Assembly (NCBI GenBank): GCA_004557805.1 | Contig: SFFS01000117.1 | Span: 1-8,086 of the forward strand | Source of the DNA: Clostridiales bacterium | GTDB lineage: Bacteria; Bacillota; Clostridia; Christensenellales; Aristaeellaceae | Length of the DNA stretch: 8,086 nt | Direction: 5' to 3' | Part shown: in pieces, positions 1 to 7,221 of the stretch | Layout: each line of letters begins with the position of its first letter | Numbering within the stretch: the first letter of the stretch is position 1 | The notes under the pieces: model-generated | Database searches by the model: none | Seen by the model: the letters and a program-made list of their open reading frames with translations, nothing else | What the model was told of the DNA's origin: nothing | Program-made: the position numbers and the translations under genes

Positions 1-500
1 ATCACGCCCGGCACGATGAGCGGCGGCACGAGCTGCCAGAATTTGCGGATGCGCGCGCCCTTGTTATCAAGCGCATTGGCCATGAAAATCACCATCGCAA
101 ACTTCGCCGCTTCCGACGGCTGAAAGCTCAGCCCGCCCACGCGCAGCCAACGCCGCGACCCATTGGCAAGCACGCCGATGCCGGGAATGCACACCAGCGT
201 CAGCAGCAGCGCACTCACCGCCAGCAGCGCCAGCACCACGACGGGCTTTTTATAGTAATGATAATCGACCCGGCACAGCACGGCGATCGCCGCCGCGCCC
301 AGCGCCGCGCCCGCCAGCTGCTGACGCACCTTCGCCAGCGCGTCTCCCGAATCCTGAAAGTTATAATAGCTGGCGCTGAACAGGCACACCAGCCCCGTCA
401 GCAGCAGCAGAATCAAAAGAACCAGCACGCGCATATCGATGCGCCCGCCGGTTCTCTTTTGTGCCTTGCCGCTTTTGTTCGGGGCCAAGGCTGTGTTCAT
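1..500 (-). CDS. ftsW: FtsW/SpoVE-type SEDS peptidoglycan glycosyltransferase, N-terminal 166 residues (runs off the window)
   Basis: SEDS-family membrane glycosyltransferase that polymerises lipid II into glycan strands together with a class B PBP at the septum. The window holds the start and 166 codons; the rest lies beyond base 1. Residues 1-22 form a basic cytoplasmic leader, then hydrophobic segments lie near residues 24-43, 62-77 and 87-105. The SEDS signature follows: GSRRWL at 114-119 and QPSE at 127-130, then a further hydrophobic helix. The ATG at 498-500 has a GGGAG site (507-511) 6 nt upstream, and the gene begins 15 nt after the murD stop, implying co-transcription. The catalytic Asp of the family would lie in the missing part. 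The position matches both ftsW and the sporulation paralogue spoVE of Bacillus; 166 residues cannot separate them. Family certain, paralogue uncertain. Confidence 0.93.
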   Translation of the reverse strand, partial: MNTALAPNKSGKAQKRTGGRIDMRVLVLLILLLLTGLVCLFSASYYNFQDSGDALAKVRQQLAGAALGAAAIAVLCRVDYHYYKKPVVVLALLAVSALLLTLVCIPGIGVLANGSRRWLRVGGLSFQPSEAAKFAMVIFMANALDNKGARIRKFWQLVPPLIVPGV

Positions 501-515
501 GCTTTTCTCCCGGTT

Positions 516-1865
516 TTATTGAAGTCGGTTGACCATTTCCTTAAAGATTCGGCCGCGCGCCTCGTAATCGCTGAACATATCGAAACTCGCGCACGCGGGC
601 GAGAACAGCACCGCCCAGCCGGGCTGCGCCAGCTTCCGGCAGGTTTCAATGGCGAAGCCGAAATCGCTCCCGCACGGCGTGATGTCGGTAAATCCCGCGG
701 CACGAAGCGCCTGCTCGATCTTCTCCGCCGTCGCGCCGATGGTGACAACCTTGCGGATATTCGGATTGGCGAGAATCGTCTTCGCCAGCGCGTCGAAAGG
801 CGTGCCTTTCTCGCTGCCGCCAAGGATGAGCACCGTGGGCACTTTCATGCCTTCCACCCCGCGCATGGTGGCTTCGGGATTCGTGCCCTTGCTGTCGTTG
901 ATCCAGCGCACGCCGTCCAGTTCGCGCGTGAACTCCATCCGGTGTTCCACGCCCGCGAACGTGCGCAGCGTGTGACGGATGACCGGCAGCGGCACGCCGG
1001 CTTCCGCAGCCATAGCCGAAGCGGCCAGCGCGTTTTCAAGGTTGTGCGGGCCGGGAATGCGGATTTCTTCAGCGGCGCACAGCGCCTTTCCTCCGACGAT
1101 GACCTGCCCGTCCTGCACGTACGCGCCGCTCTTGAGCTTCTGCGTGCGTGAGAAGGGCACCTTGCGCGCCTTGCAGCCCTCTGCGGTTTTCACGCAGAAC
1201 GGATCGTCGGCATTATAGACGAAGAAGTCGTTCGCGTCCATCTTTGCCACCATACGCGCCTTGAGCGCGCCATAGACCTCCATGCTGCCATGGCGGTTGA
1301 GGTGGTCGGGCGTAAGGTTGGTCAGAATCGCGCCGCGCGGGTGGAATTCCCGCGTCATTTCCATCTGGAAACTGGAAACCTCGATAACAATATCGTCGCC
1401 CGGCCGCGCTTCCATCGCCACATGCGAAACCGGAATACCAATATTGCCCGCCGTAAAGGCGTTGCGCCCGGCGTTTTTGAGCATTTCGGCCACGAGGGTC
1501 ACGGTCGTGGTCTTTCCGTTCGTGCCGGAGACGGCGTATTTGCTGCCCGCGCAGTGCAGGAAGCCGAAATCCAGTTCACTCATTACGGGCACGCCCAGCT
1601 GCTGCGCCTTCAGAATAACCGGCGCGTTGTACCACACCGCAGGGCTGACGATCACCGCGTCGCAGCCTTCGACCAGCGCTTCGGCAGGTTCGCCCAGCCT
1701 CGATTCGCAGCCGATGGCGGTCAGCTCGTCGATTCCTTCAATTTCTTTCTTGTTATCGCTGAGCACAGGGGTCGCGCCAAGCTGACACAGCAGCTTCGCC
1801 GCGGCCAGACCGCTGCGCGCTATGCCGACAACCAGAACTCTTTTGTTCTTCAGGCTTTCGTCCAT
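516..1865 (-). CDS. murD: UDP-N-acetylmuramoyl-L-alanine--D-glutamate ligase (MurD)
   Basis: Cytoplasmic ATP-dependent ligase adding D-glutamate to UDP-MurNAc-L-Ala. The 449-residue product has normal family length and all three Mur ligase domains. An N-terminal Rossmann domain carries GIARSG at 14-19. The central ATPase has the P-loop GTNGKTTT at 114-121, TNLTPDHLNRHG at 182-193 and the probable carbamylated lysine K202. The C-terminal domain has NDSKGTN at 323-329, LGGSEKG at 348-354 and the MurD-typical SPACASFDMFSDYEARG at 422-438. The frame stays open upstream to 1988, inside mraY, but I place the start at the ATG at 1863-1865. A perfect AGGAGG (1871-1876) sits 5 nt before it, and the protein then begins just ahead of the Rossmann glycines as in other MurD proteins. 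It lies 32 nt after mraY and 15 nt before ftsW. Confidence 0.97.
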   Translation of the reverse strand: MDESLKNKRVLVVGIARSGLAAAKLLCQLGATPVLSDNKKEIEGIDELTAIGCESRLGEPAEALVEGCDAVIVSPAVWYNAPVILKAQQLGVPVMSELDFGFLHCAGSKYAVSGTNGKTTTVTLVAEMLKNAGRNAFTAGNIGIPVSHVAMEARPGDDIVIEVSSFQMEMTREFHPRGAILTNLTPDHLNRHGSMEVYGALKARMVAKMDANDFFVYNADDPFCVKTAEGCKARKVPFSRTQKLKSGAYVQDGQVIVGGKALCAAEEIRIPGPHNLENALAASAMAAEAGVPLPVIRHTLRTFAGVEHRMEFTRELDGVRWINDSKGTNPEATMRGVEGMKVPTVLILGGSEKGTPFDALAKTILANPNIRKVVTIGATAEKIEQALRAAGFTDITPCGSDFGFAIETCRKLAQPGWAVLFSPACASFDMFSDYEARGRIFKEMVNRLQ

Positions 1866-1870
1866 TCTGT

Positions 1871-1876
1871 CCTCCT
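1871..1876 (-). promoter_or_regulatory. Ribosome binding site deciding the murD start
   Basis: Perfect AGGAGG on the minus strand, 5 nt upstream of the ATG at 1863-1865. It argues against the longer reading frame that begins within mraY at 1988. Confidence 0.85.
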
Positions 1877-1897
1877 GTATTTTCTGTAGAATAAGCG

Positions 1898-2905
1898 TCA
1901 CGCCTGCACGCCCAGCAGCGCCAGCAGGCACAGCAGCACCGATGCGATCACATACATCGAAACGATGCGCGTCTCCGGCACGCCGCAAAGCTCAAAGTGA
2001 TGATGCAGGGGCGACATCTTGAAGATGCGCTTGCCGTGCGTCGCCTTGAAATACATCCTCTGCAAAAACACCGACAACAGGCTCACCGCATATGCGCCGC
2101 CGACCAGCAAAATCAGAAGCGGCTGCCGCATCAGCATCGCCGCGCCCGCGCACATACCGCCGAGAAACATCGAGCCCGTATCGCCCATCATCACCTGCGC
2201 CGGATGCAGGTTGAAGCGCAGGTAGCCCAGAAGCGACCCGCACAGCGCCGCGCAGAGAATGCCCAGATTCAAAAGCGCCGTCTGCTCGGCCGCGCCCTGC
2301 GCGGCATAGGCATACAGCAGCGCCAGCACCGCGAACGTGGCCATGCCGACGCTCGAAACGCCGCCGCACAGGCCGTCCAGCCCGTCGAGCAGGTTGCAGC
2401 CGTTGGTAGTGCAGATGATGACGAACATCATCGCCGGAATGTAAAGCCAGCCCATGTCCCACTGCGTGTGGAAGAACGGGATATAGATGGTCGAGCCGAC
2501 GCAGGGGTGCAGATAGCAGTACGTCGAAAACAGCGCCGCCACCACGAACTGCGCGGCCAGCTTCTGTTTTTCCGTCAGGCCCTGATTGTGCTTCATGCGC
2601 AGCTTGGTAAAATCATCCGTGAAACCGATGAGCAGGTTCAAAAGCGCGAACACCGCCAGCGCAAACGCCATATCGGTTTTCACGTCGAACGAGCCAATTC
2701 GCAGCGCGAAGCCGATCAGAAGCGACAGCGCCGCAAACGCCAGGCCGCCCATCGTGGGCGTGCCCTGCTTGGCCTTATGCGCTTCCGGGGCCAGCTCGTA
2801 AATATTCTGCCCCGCTTTGAGCTTGCACAGCTCGCGAATCGCCCACGGCCCCACGGCCAGCGCGGCCGCGAAGCCGATCAGCACGGCCCATACCATCCTC
2901 TGCAT
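1898..2905 (-). CDS. mraY: Phospho-N-acetylmuramoyl-pentapeptide-transferase (MraY)
   Basis: Polytopic membrane enzyme moving phospho-MurNAc-pentapeptide from UDP to undecaprenyl phosphate, giving lipid I. At 335 residues it is complete and rich in hydrophobic segments, consistent with the family's ten helices. Signatures in order: KQGTPTMGG at 46-54, the DD pair D97-D98 followed by FTK, NLLDGLDG at 171-178, GDTGS at 241-245 (with the catalytic aspartate D242), and SPLHHHFE at 298-305. These cover the metal, nucleotide and lipid-phosphate binding residues known for the family. The ATG at 2903-2905 follows the murE stop by 3 nt, and its GGAGG site (2914-2918) is embedded in the last codons of murE, so translation is probably coupled. 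No murF lies between murE and mraY, as in Bacillus and unlike E. coli. Confidence 0.97.
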   Translation of the reverse strand: MQRMVWAVLIGFAAALAVGPWAIRELCKLKAGQNIYELAPEAHKAKQGTPTMGGLAFAALSLLIGFALRIGSFDVKTDMAFALAVFALLNLLIGFTDDFTKLRMKHNQGLTEKQKLAAQFVVAALFSTYCYLHPCVGSTIYIPFFHTQWDMGWLYIPAMMFVIICTTNGCNLLDGLDGLCGGVSSVGMATFAVLALLYAYAAQGAAEQTALLNLGILCAALCGSLLGYLRFNLHPAQVMMGDTGSMFLGGMCAGAAMLMRQPLLILLVGGAYAVSLLSVFLQRMYFKATHGKRIFKMSPLHHHFELCGVPETRIVSMYVIASVLLCLLALLGVQA

Positions 2906-2908
2906 GGC

Positions 2909-4393
2909 TTATTCCTCCGTCTTTTGTTCCCTCTTCATTTCTTCGAGCAGCTCTGCGACGATCTTCTTCTCGTCGAACGGACGCTTGACGCCCTTGACCT
3001 CCTGATACGTCTCGTGGCCTTTTCCCGCCAGCACGATCACGTCGCCCGGCTCGGCCATTTCCAGCGCCTTGCGGATAGCGTCGCGCCGGTTCTCGATCAC
3101 GCAGTACGCGCCGCCGGTCGGGCGGATGCCCTCCTCGACCATTTCAAGGATCGCATACGGATCCTCGCTGCGCGCATTGTCGCTGGTGAGGATGCAGAAA
3201 TCCGCCATTCTTCCGCCGATAGCGCCCATGATGGGCCGCTTCTCACGGTCGCGGTCGCCGCCGCAGCCGAACAGCGCGATCACACGGTTCCTTGCAAACT
3301 CGCGCACCATGCTCAGGATATTTTCCAGCGCCGCCGGCGCGTGCGAGTAGTCGAGAATGACCTTGTACGGCGTGTCGGTATCGAGCATTTCAGCGCGGCC
3401 CGGCACCGAACGCACGGCCTCGAGCCCGCCGCGGATCTCATCCATCGTCGCGCCCGCGATCATCCCCAGCGCCGCCGCGGTCATCGCGTTATAGACGTTG
3501 AACATGCCGGTCATCTTCAGCTCCACGCGCGTCTCCAGCCCGCCGCGCAGGCGCATTTGGAAAGAAACGCCCTCCTCGGCGATTTCAATATCCCGCGCGT
3601 AAATATCGCAGTCGGCGCTGATGCCAAAGGTTACATACGGCAGCGTCACGCCGTCCATCATGAACGAAGTGACGTCGTCGTCGGCGTTAAAAGCACAGTT
3701 GCGCGTATGCTCAGGACTGAACAGCTTCTTTTTGGCTGCCGCGTAGTTTTCCATGGTGTGAAAATAATCGAGATGATCCTGCGAAAGGTTCGTAAACGCC
3801 ACGCCTTCGAACATGATGCCGTCGAGCCGGTGCATATCCATCGCGTGCGCAGACGCCTCCATGATGACGGCCTGCACGCCTTCGTCGCGCATTTCGGCCA
3901 GCACCTGATGCAGGTCGATCGGGTCGGGCGTAGTCAGCGTCGATTTCAGCACCTTCTCGCCGATCATATTGCCGATCGTTCCGATCAGCCCCGCCTTCAG
4001 CCCCATCTTTTCCAGTACGCTCTTGACCAGATACGTCGTGGTGGTTTTGCCCTTCGTGCCGGTCACGGCGAACATGCGCATCGACTTTGCGGGATTGCCG
4101 TAAAACGCGGCGGCGATATACGCCATCGCCACGCGGATATTGTTCACCTGCACCTGCGGCAGATCGATTTCCGGCAGAAGATGCTCTACGGCCAGCGCCA
4201 CCGCGCCGCCTTCCTGCGCGATGCGGGCGAACTTATTGCCGTCGAAGTTCGCGCCGGAAATGCAGAAAAACAGGCTGCCCTTGAGATCGGCCGTTCTTCT
4301 CGTATCCGCGCAAAGCGCGCGGATTTCAATCTCTCCGTCGCCGGAAAGGCCGATCAGGTTCGGGGCGGCGCCCGCCAGTTCCCGAAGTTTCAT
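2909..4393 (-). CDS. murE: UDP-N-acetylmuramoyl-tripeptide synthetase (MurE), probably meso-diaminopimelate-adding
   Basis: Cytoplasmic ligase adding the third residue, meso-DAP or L-Lys, to UDP-MurNAc-L-Ala-D-Glu. The 494-residue protein is of normal length. It shows the P-loop TGTKGKTTTT at 111-120, STLTTPDPIDLH at 151-162, the candidate carbamylated lysine in the KKK run at 221-223, DYSHAP at 348-353, FGCGGDRD at 375-382 and GKGHE at 457-461. The amino-acid specificity motif, usually DNPR in DAP-adding enzymes, reads DNAR at 405-408. R408 and E461, which contact DAP in characterised enzymes, are kept, so DAP is the best inference. A TTG at 4406-4408 in the same frame overlaps the Shine-Dalgarno. 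The ATG at 4391-4393, with GGGAGG 7 nt upstream, is the better start. It is 54 nt downstream of the pbp stop. Confidence 0.96.
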   Translation of the reverse strand: MKLRELAGAAPNLIGLSGDGEIEIRALCADTRRTADLKGSLFFCISGANFDGNKFARIAQEGGAVALAVEHLLPEIDLPQVQVNNIRVAMAYIAAAFYGNPAKSMRMFAVTGTKGKTTTTYLVKSVLEKMGLKAGLIGTIGNMIGEKVLKSTLTTPDPIDLHQVLAEMRDEGVQAVIMEASAHAMDMHRLDGIMFEGVAFTNLSQDHLDYFHTMENYAAAKKKLFSPEHTRNCAFNADDDVTSFMMDGVTLPYVTFGISADCDIYARDIEIAEEGVSFQMRLRGGLETRVELKMTGMFNVYNAMTAAALGMIAGATMDEIRGGLEAVRSVPGRAEMLDTDTPYKVILDYSHAPAALENILSMVREFARNRVIALFGCGGDRDREKRPIMGAIGGRMADFCILTSDNARSEDPYAILEMVEEGIRPTGGAYCVIENRRDAIRKALEMAEPGDVIVLAGKGHETYQEVKGVKRPFDEKKIVAELLEEMKREQKTEE

Positions 4394-4400
4394 GGTGTAT

Positions 4401-4406
4401 CCTCCC
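4401..4406 (-). promoter_or_regulatory. Ribosome binding site deciding the murE start
   Basis: GGGAGG on the minus strand, 7 nt before the ATG at 4391-4393. A longer start at the TTG of 4406-4408 would overlap this site and so is unlikely. Confidence 0.8.
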
Positions 4407-4447
4407 AATTTCAGGGGCGCTTGCGCGCCGTGAAATACATTCGCGTC

Positions 4448-6556
4448 CTATCGCGTGCTGAACGTGACTTGTATACATTCGCCGGGAGACACGAAAGCTC
4501 CTGCCTGCGGCGATTGTTTCTTTGCAAGCCCCGTACCGACGATTGTAAGCGAAAGCCTTCGCGATGTCAAAAGGCGGTTCGCCTCGGCGATGCTCATGCC
4601 CGTCACGTCCGGCACCGCCACGAACTCCTCGGCCTGCGGCGGCGGGTTCTGAGAAACGTAGAGCATCACCAGCGAATCCTTATAAACCTGCGCGCCCTCG
4701 GCGGGCAGCTGGTCGAGGACGTATTCCTCCTCGCCGTCGGTCACGTAGCGCAGACCGGCCTCCTTCAAAAGCGCGGCCGCCTGCGAAACCGTCAGCCCTT
4801 TCAGCGCGGGCACCGCGGTTTTCTCGCGGTTCTCGTTCTCCGTCGGCTCCACGCCCATCGCCTGAAGCGACTCCGAAAGGATTTGCCCCGCAAACGGCGC
4901 GGCGGTCGTTCCGCCATAATCGACGGCCACCTGCGCTTCATCGACAATCACCAGCACCGCGATTTTCGGATCGTCCGCCGGCGCAAAGCCTACGAACGAA
5001 CCGATATGCACATCATGCGCAACGCGGCCGTTTTTGTATACCTGCGCCGTGCCGGTTTTTCCGCCGACGCGATAGCCCGCGGCCTGCCCGTTGCGTCCGC
5101 CGCCCTCCGCCACAACGGCTTCCATCAGTTCGCGCATCACAGCGCTCGTTTCCGCCGAAATGGGATGCGACTCCACCTGCGGATCGGTATGCCGCAGCAC
5201 CGTGCCGTCCGCCGCAATCACATCCTCCACCAGATAGGGGCGCATGAGGTTCCCGCCGTTAACGACGGCGCACACCGCCGTCAGCATCTGCAGCGGCGTC
5301 ACCGTAATGCTCTGTCCGAACCCGATGCGCGCGAGGTCGACGTTTTTGACATACTTGCGCGCAATCAGCAGCCCGGCGCTCTCGCCCGGCAGATCGACCC
5401 CCGTCTTTCTGCCCAGTCCAAACGCGCCGAAATACTGATACAGCCTGTCCGTTCCCAGCCGCAGCGCCAGCTCGGTAAACACGGGGTTACACGAATTCAT
5501 CAGCGCTTCGCGCATGGATTCCGCGCCGTGCGAGTTTTTCCAGCAGCGAATCCTGTCCCCGTCGACGGTAATGCTGCCCGAGCAGTAGAACCCCTCCGAA
5601 GGGTTCGTTACGCCCGCGTCGAGCGCTGCCGCGGCCGTAAGCACCTTGAAGGTCGAGCCCGGCTCGTACACATCGGAAATCGCCTGAATGCGCATGCCGT
5701 CCTGCAACGCTTCCAAATCGCCGCGCGGCGGATCGTTCAGATCCATCGAGGGCAGAATGGCGACGGCGAGGATTCTGCCGGTATCCGGCTCCATCGCAAG
5801 CGCCATAACGCGCTTGGCGTTGTTGACGGCCAAACATTCGCGCATTGCGCGCTCGCAGATCGCCTGAACCGCGCCGTTGATGGTCAGGCGCACGTCCGAA
5901 CCGCGTTCGGCGGCGATATACTCGCTCTTGCCGTCCGGCAGCGCGCGCGATTTCGCGTCCACCTCCGTAACGATACGTCCCGGCGTGCCCGCCAGATACG
6001 CGTCGTACTGCTGCTCCAGGCCCGACTGGCCCTGCCCGTCGATATTCGTCAGCCCCAGCACATGCGAAAGCGACGCGCCGCCGGGATAGAACCGCACGCT
6101 GTCCTGCTCAAACGCGACGCCCGCCAGCGCCTGCGGATGCTCGCTGCGCAGATCGCGGATCGCGTCCACCGTGTCGCGCGTCACCTGCCGCTTAAGCGTG
6201 ACGGAAGCATAGCTCTTGTTTTGCAGCTTCGTCAGCACCGTTTCCCGCTCCAGGTTCAGCAGCGGGCACAGCAAATCGCACAGCGCTTCCGGATCCTTGA
6301 CGTTTCTGGGCGACACTGAAACGATATACGCCGTAGCGTTCCGCGCCAGCACGCCGCCGGACGAATCGAGAATCGATCCCCTTTCCGCCGTCACCGTGCC
6401 GGAGCGCGTCCACTGCGCCTGTCCGCGTTTGACCAGCGTTTCCGCGTCCACAATCGTCAGTTTGCCCACGCGCACGATCACGCTCAAAAAAAGAACCGTG
6501 ACAACCGCCGCAAGCCAAATCAGCCGCTTTCGTACAGTCATCCCCGGTGTTGCCAA
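4448..6556 (-). CDS. Class B penicillin-binding protein, D,D-transpeptidase with two PASTA domains (PBP2B/SpoVD/FtsI family)
   Basis: Membrane-anchored transpeptidase that crosslinks peptidoglycan at the septum with the SEDS partner encoded downstream. The 702-residue protein has a short cytoplasmic tail, one transmembrane helix at about 12-32, and a dimerisation/pedestal domain starting with RGSILDSSGG at 59-68. The catalytic domain carries STFK at 301-304 (nucleophile S301), SCN at 355-357 and KTGT at 500-503. Two PASTA repeats follow at about 581-636 and 645-700, each opening with a V-P-x-(L/V) pattern. Transpeptidase motifs are intact. The start is a TTG at 6554-6556, preferred over the ATG five codons later because GGAGGG lies 6 nt before the TTG and would be 21 nt from the ATG. 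Only one class B PBP is present, whereas Bacillus has pbpB and spoVD in tandem, so division and sporulation roles cannot be told apart. Confidence 0.95.
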   Translation of the reverse strand: MATPGMTVRKRLIWLAAVVTVLFLSVIVRVGKLTIVDAETLVKRGQAQWTRSGTVTAERGSILDSSGGVLARNATAYIVSVSPRNVKDPEALCDLLCPLLNLERETVLTKLQNKSYASVTLKRQVTRDTVDAIRDLRSEHPQALAGVAFEQDSVRFYPGGASLSHVLGLTNIDGQGQSGLEQQYDAYLAGTPGRIVTEVDAKSRALPDGKSEYIAAERGSDVRLTINGAVQAICERAMRECLAVNNAKRVMALAMEPDTGRILAVAILPSMDLNDPPRGDLEALQDGMRIQAISDVYEPGSTFKVLTAAAALDAGVTNPSEGFYCSGSITVDGDRIRCWKNSHGAESMREALMNSCNPVFTELALRLGTDRLYQYFGAFGLGRKTGVDLPGESAGLLIARKYVKNVDLARIGFGQSITVTPLQMLTAVCAVVNGGNLMRPYLVEDVIAADGTVLRHTDPQVESHPISAETSAVMRELMEAVVAEGGGRNGQAAGYRVGGKTGTAQVYKNGRVAHDVHIGSFVGFAPADDPKIAVLVIVDEAQVAVDYGGTTAAPFAGQILSESLQAMGVEPTENENREKTAVPALKGLTVSQAAALLKEAGLRYVTDGEEEYVLDQLPAEGAQVYKDSLVMLYVSQNPPPQAEEFVAVPDVTGMSIAEANRLLTSRRLSLTIVGTGLAKKQSPQAGAFVSPGECIQVTFSTR

Positions 6557-6562
6557 GGCTAT

Positions 6563-6570
6563 CCCTCCCC
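6563..6570 (-). promoter_or_regulatory. Ribosome binding site supporting the TTG start of the PBP gene
   Basis: GGGGAGGG on the minus strand with a 6-nt spacer to the TTG at 6554-6556. The next in-frame ATG (6539-6541) has no comparable site at normal spacing, so a non-AUG start is the better reading. Confidence 0.75.
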
Positions 6571-6600
6571 TATATTTTCCCTATAGGAGAGACATATTCA

Positions 6601-7149
6601 TTATAACCCGATCCTATGCAGGAAGATACTGATAAAATCGGAAATTCCGCTCCCGCCCGAGGGCTGCGAAATCGTCTGCGCCGTTTCCTCTTCGCGCATC
6701 GGAACGGCTACGGGGGTGACGGTATAAATCCTGTCCGAAGTAGCCTGCTTCATGCCCAGGTGATTGAGCGCCAGCGCCTGAATGCGGGTGTCGTCCGCCT
6801 TTTCGGCGATGCGCACCTCCAGCGCCTCGTTTGTCTGCGTCACGCGGGCCAGCTCTTCGCGCATGCGGTAAAGCTGCTTGTTCAGGGCTGCTCCTGCCGC
6901 GCAGCGGCTGACGCACGTCATGCCCAGCGCAAAAAACAGCGCCGCCACGGCGATAACCAGCACCCAGCCAGAAACCTGTCCGCGTTCGTGCCTGCGCGGC
7001 TGCGTACAGCGCTCCGCGCGGCGCTCCATGCGTCCCGAAAAATCGTCGTCCAGTTCGATGGTTCCGGACGGCGCGCCCGACAGGGAAATCGGACTGGCCG
7101 CGCCGAAGGCATATGCTCTGGCGTAGGCTCCCCTCTTTCTCCGCGTCAT
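6601..7149 (-). CDS. ftsL: FtsL-like septum protein (DivIC/FtsL family, single-pass with coiled coil)
   Basis: Small bitopic protein expected to join the FtsQLB/DivIB-DivIC complex that recruits and activates the FtsW-PBP synthase. Residues 1-59 are a hydrophilic, arginine-rich cytoplasmic tail. One membrane helix lies at about 61-80. A heptad-like coil follows at about 89-119, then NHLGMKQATSDRIYTV at 129-144, the LGM-containing segment typical of FtsL/DivIC. A polar linker and a hydrophobic end (ISDFISIFLHRIGL, 169-182) finish the 182-residue protein. FtsL proteins diverge strongly in sequence, so the call rests on architecture plus position between mraZ and the PBP gene. The ATG at 7147-7149 has GGGAGGG at 8 nt. 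The cytoplasmic tail is longer than in E. coli or B. subtilis FtsL, and the usual upstream neighbour rsmH is missing. Confidence 0.85.
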   Translation of the reverse strand: MTRRKRGAYARAYAFGAASPISLSGAPSGTIELDDDFSGRMERRAERCTQPRRHERGQVSGWVLVIAVAALFFALGMTCVSRCAAGAALNKQLYRMREELARVTQTNEALEVRIAEKADDTRIQALALNHLGMKQATSDRIYTVTPVAVPMREEETAQTISQPSGGSGISDFISIFLHRIGL

Positions 7150-7221
7150 TTCACATGCCCTCCCCTCATGGCTTGTCCAGTTTCAAACCGCCCTGCCGGC
7201 GCTCCCATCTTTTTTCCGGAA

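Noticed and set aside
258..1151. 297-residue plus-strand open frame across the ftsW/murD junction
   Set aside because: Antisense shadow of two well-supported genes in matching register.
2906..2908. Possible loss of murF between murE and mraY
   Set aside because: Many Bacillota, including B. subtilis, carry murF elsewhere, so its absence here is normal. The 3-nt murE-mraY spacing shows no sign of a deletion.
1997..6319. 1440-residue plus-strand open frame
   Set aside because: It is the codon-aligned antisense of mraY, murE and pbp, is full of Arg/His/Gln/Ala runs, and shows no domain I recognise. Missing TTA/CTA/TCA sense codons explain it fully.
6571..6597. Short repeats (TATAGGG twice, and CTATA/TATAG inverted) in the ftsL-pbp gap
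   Set aside because: The stem would be only 5 AT-rich pairs and the direct repeat 7 nt; too small to call a regulatory element without comparison.
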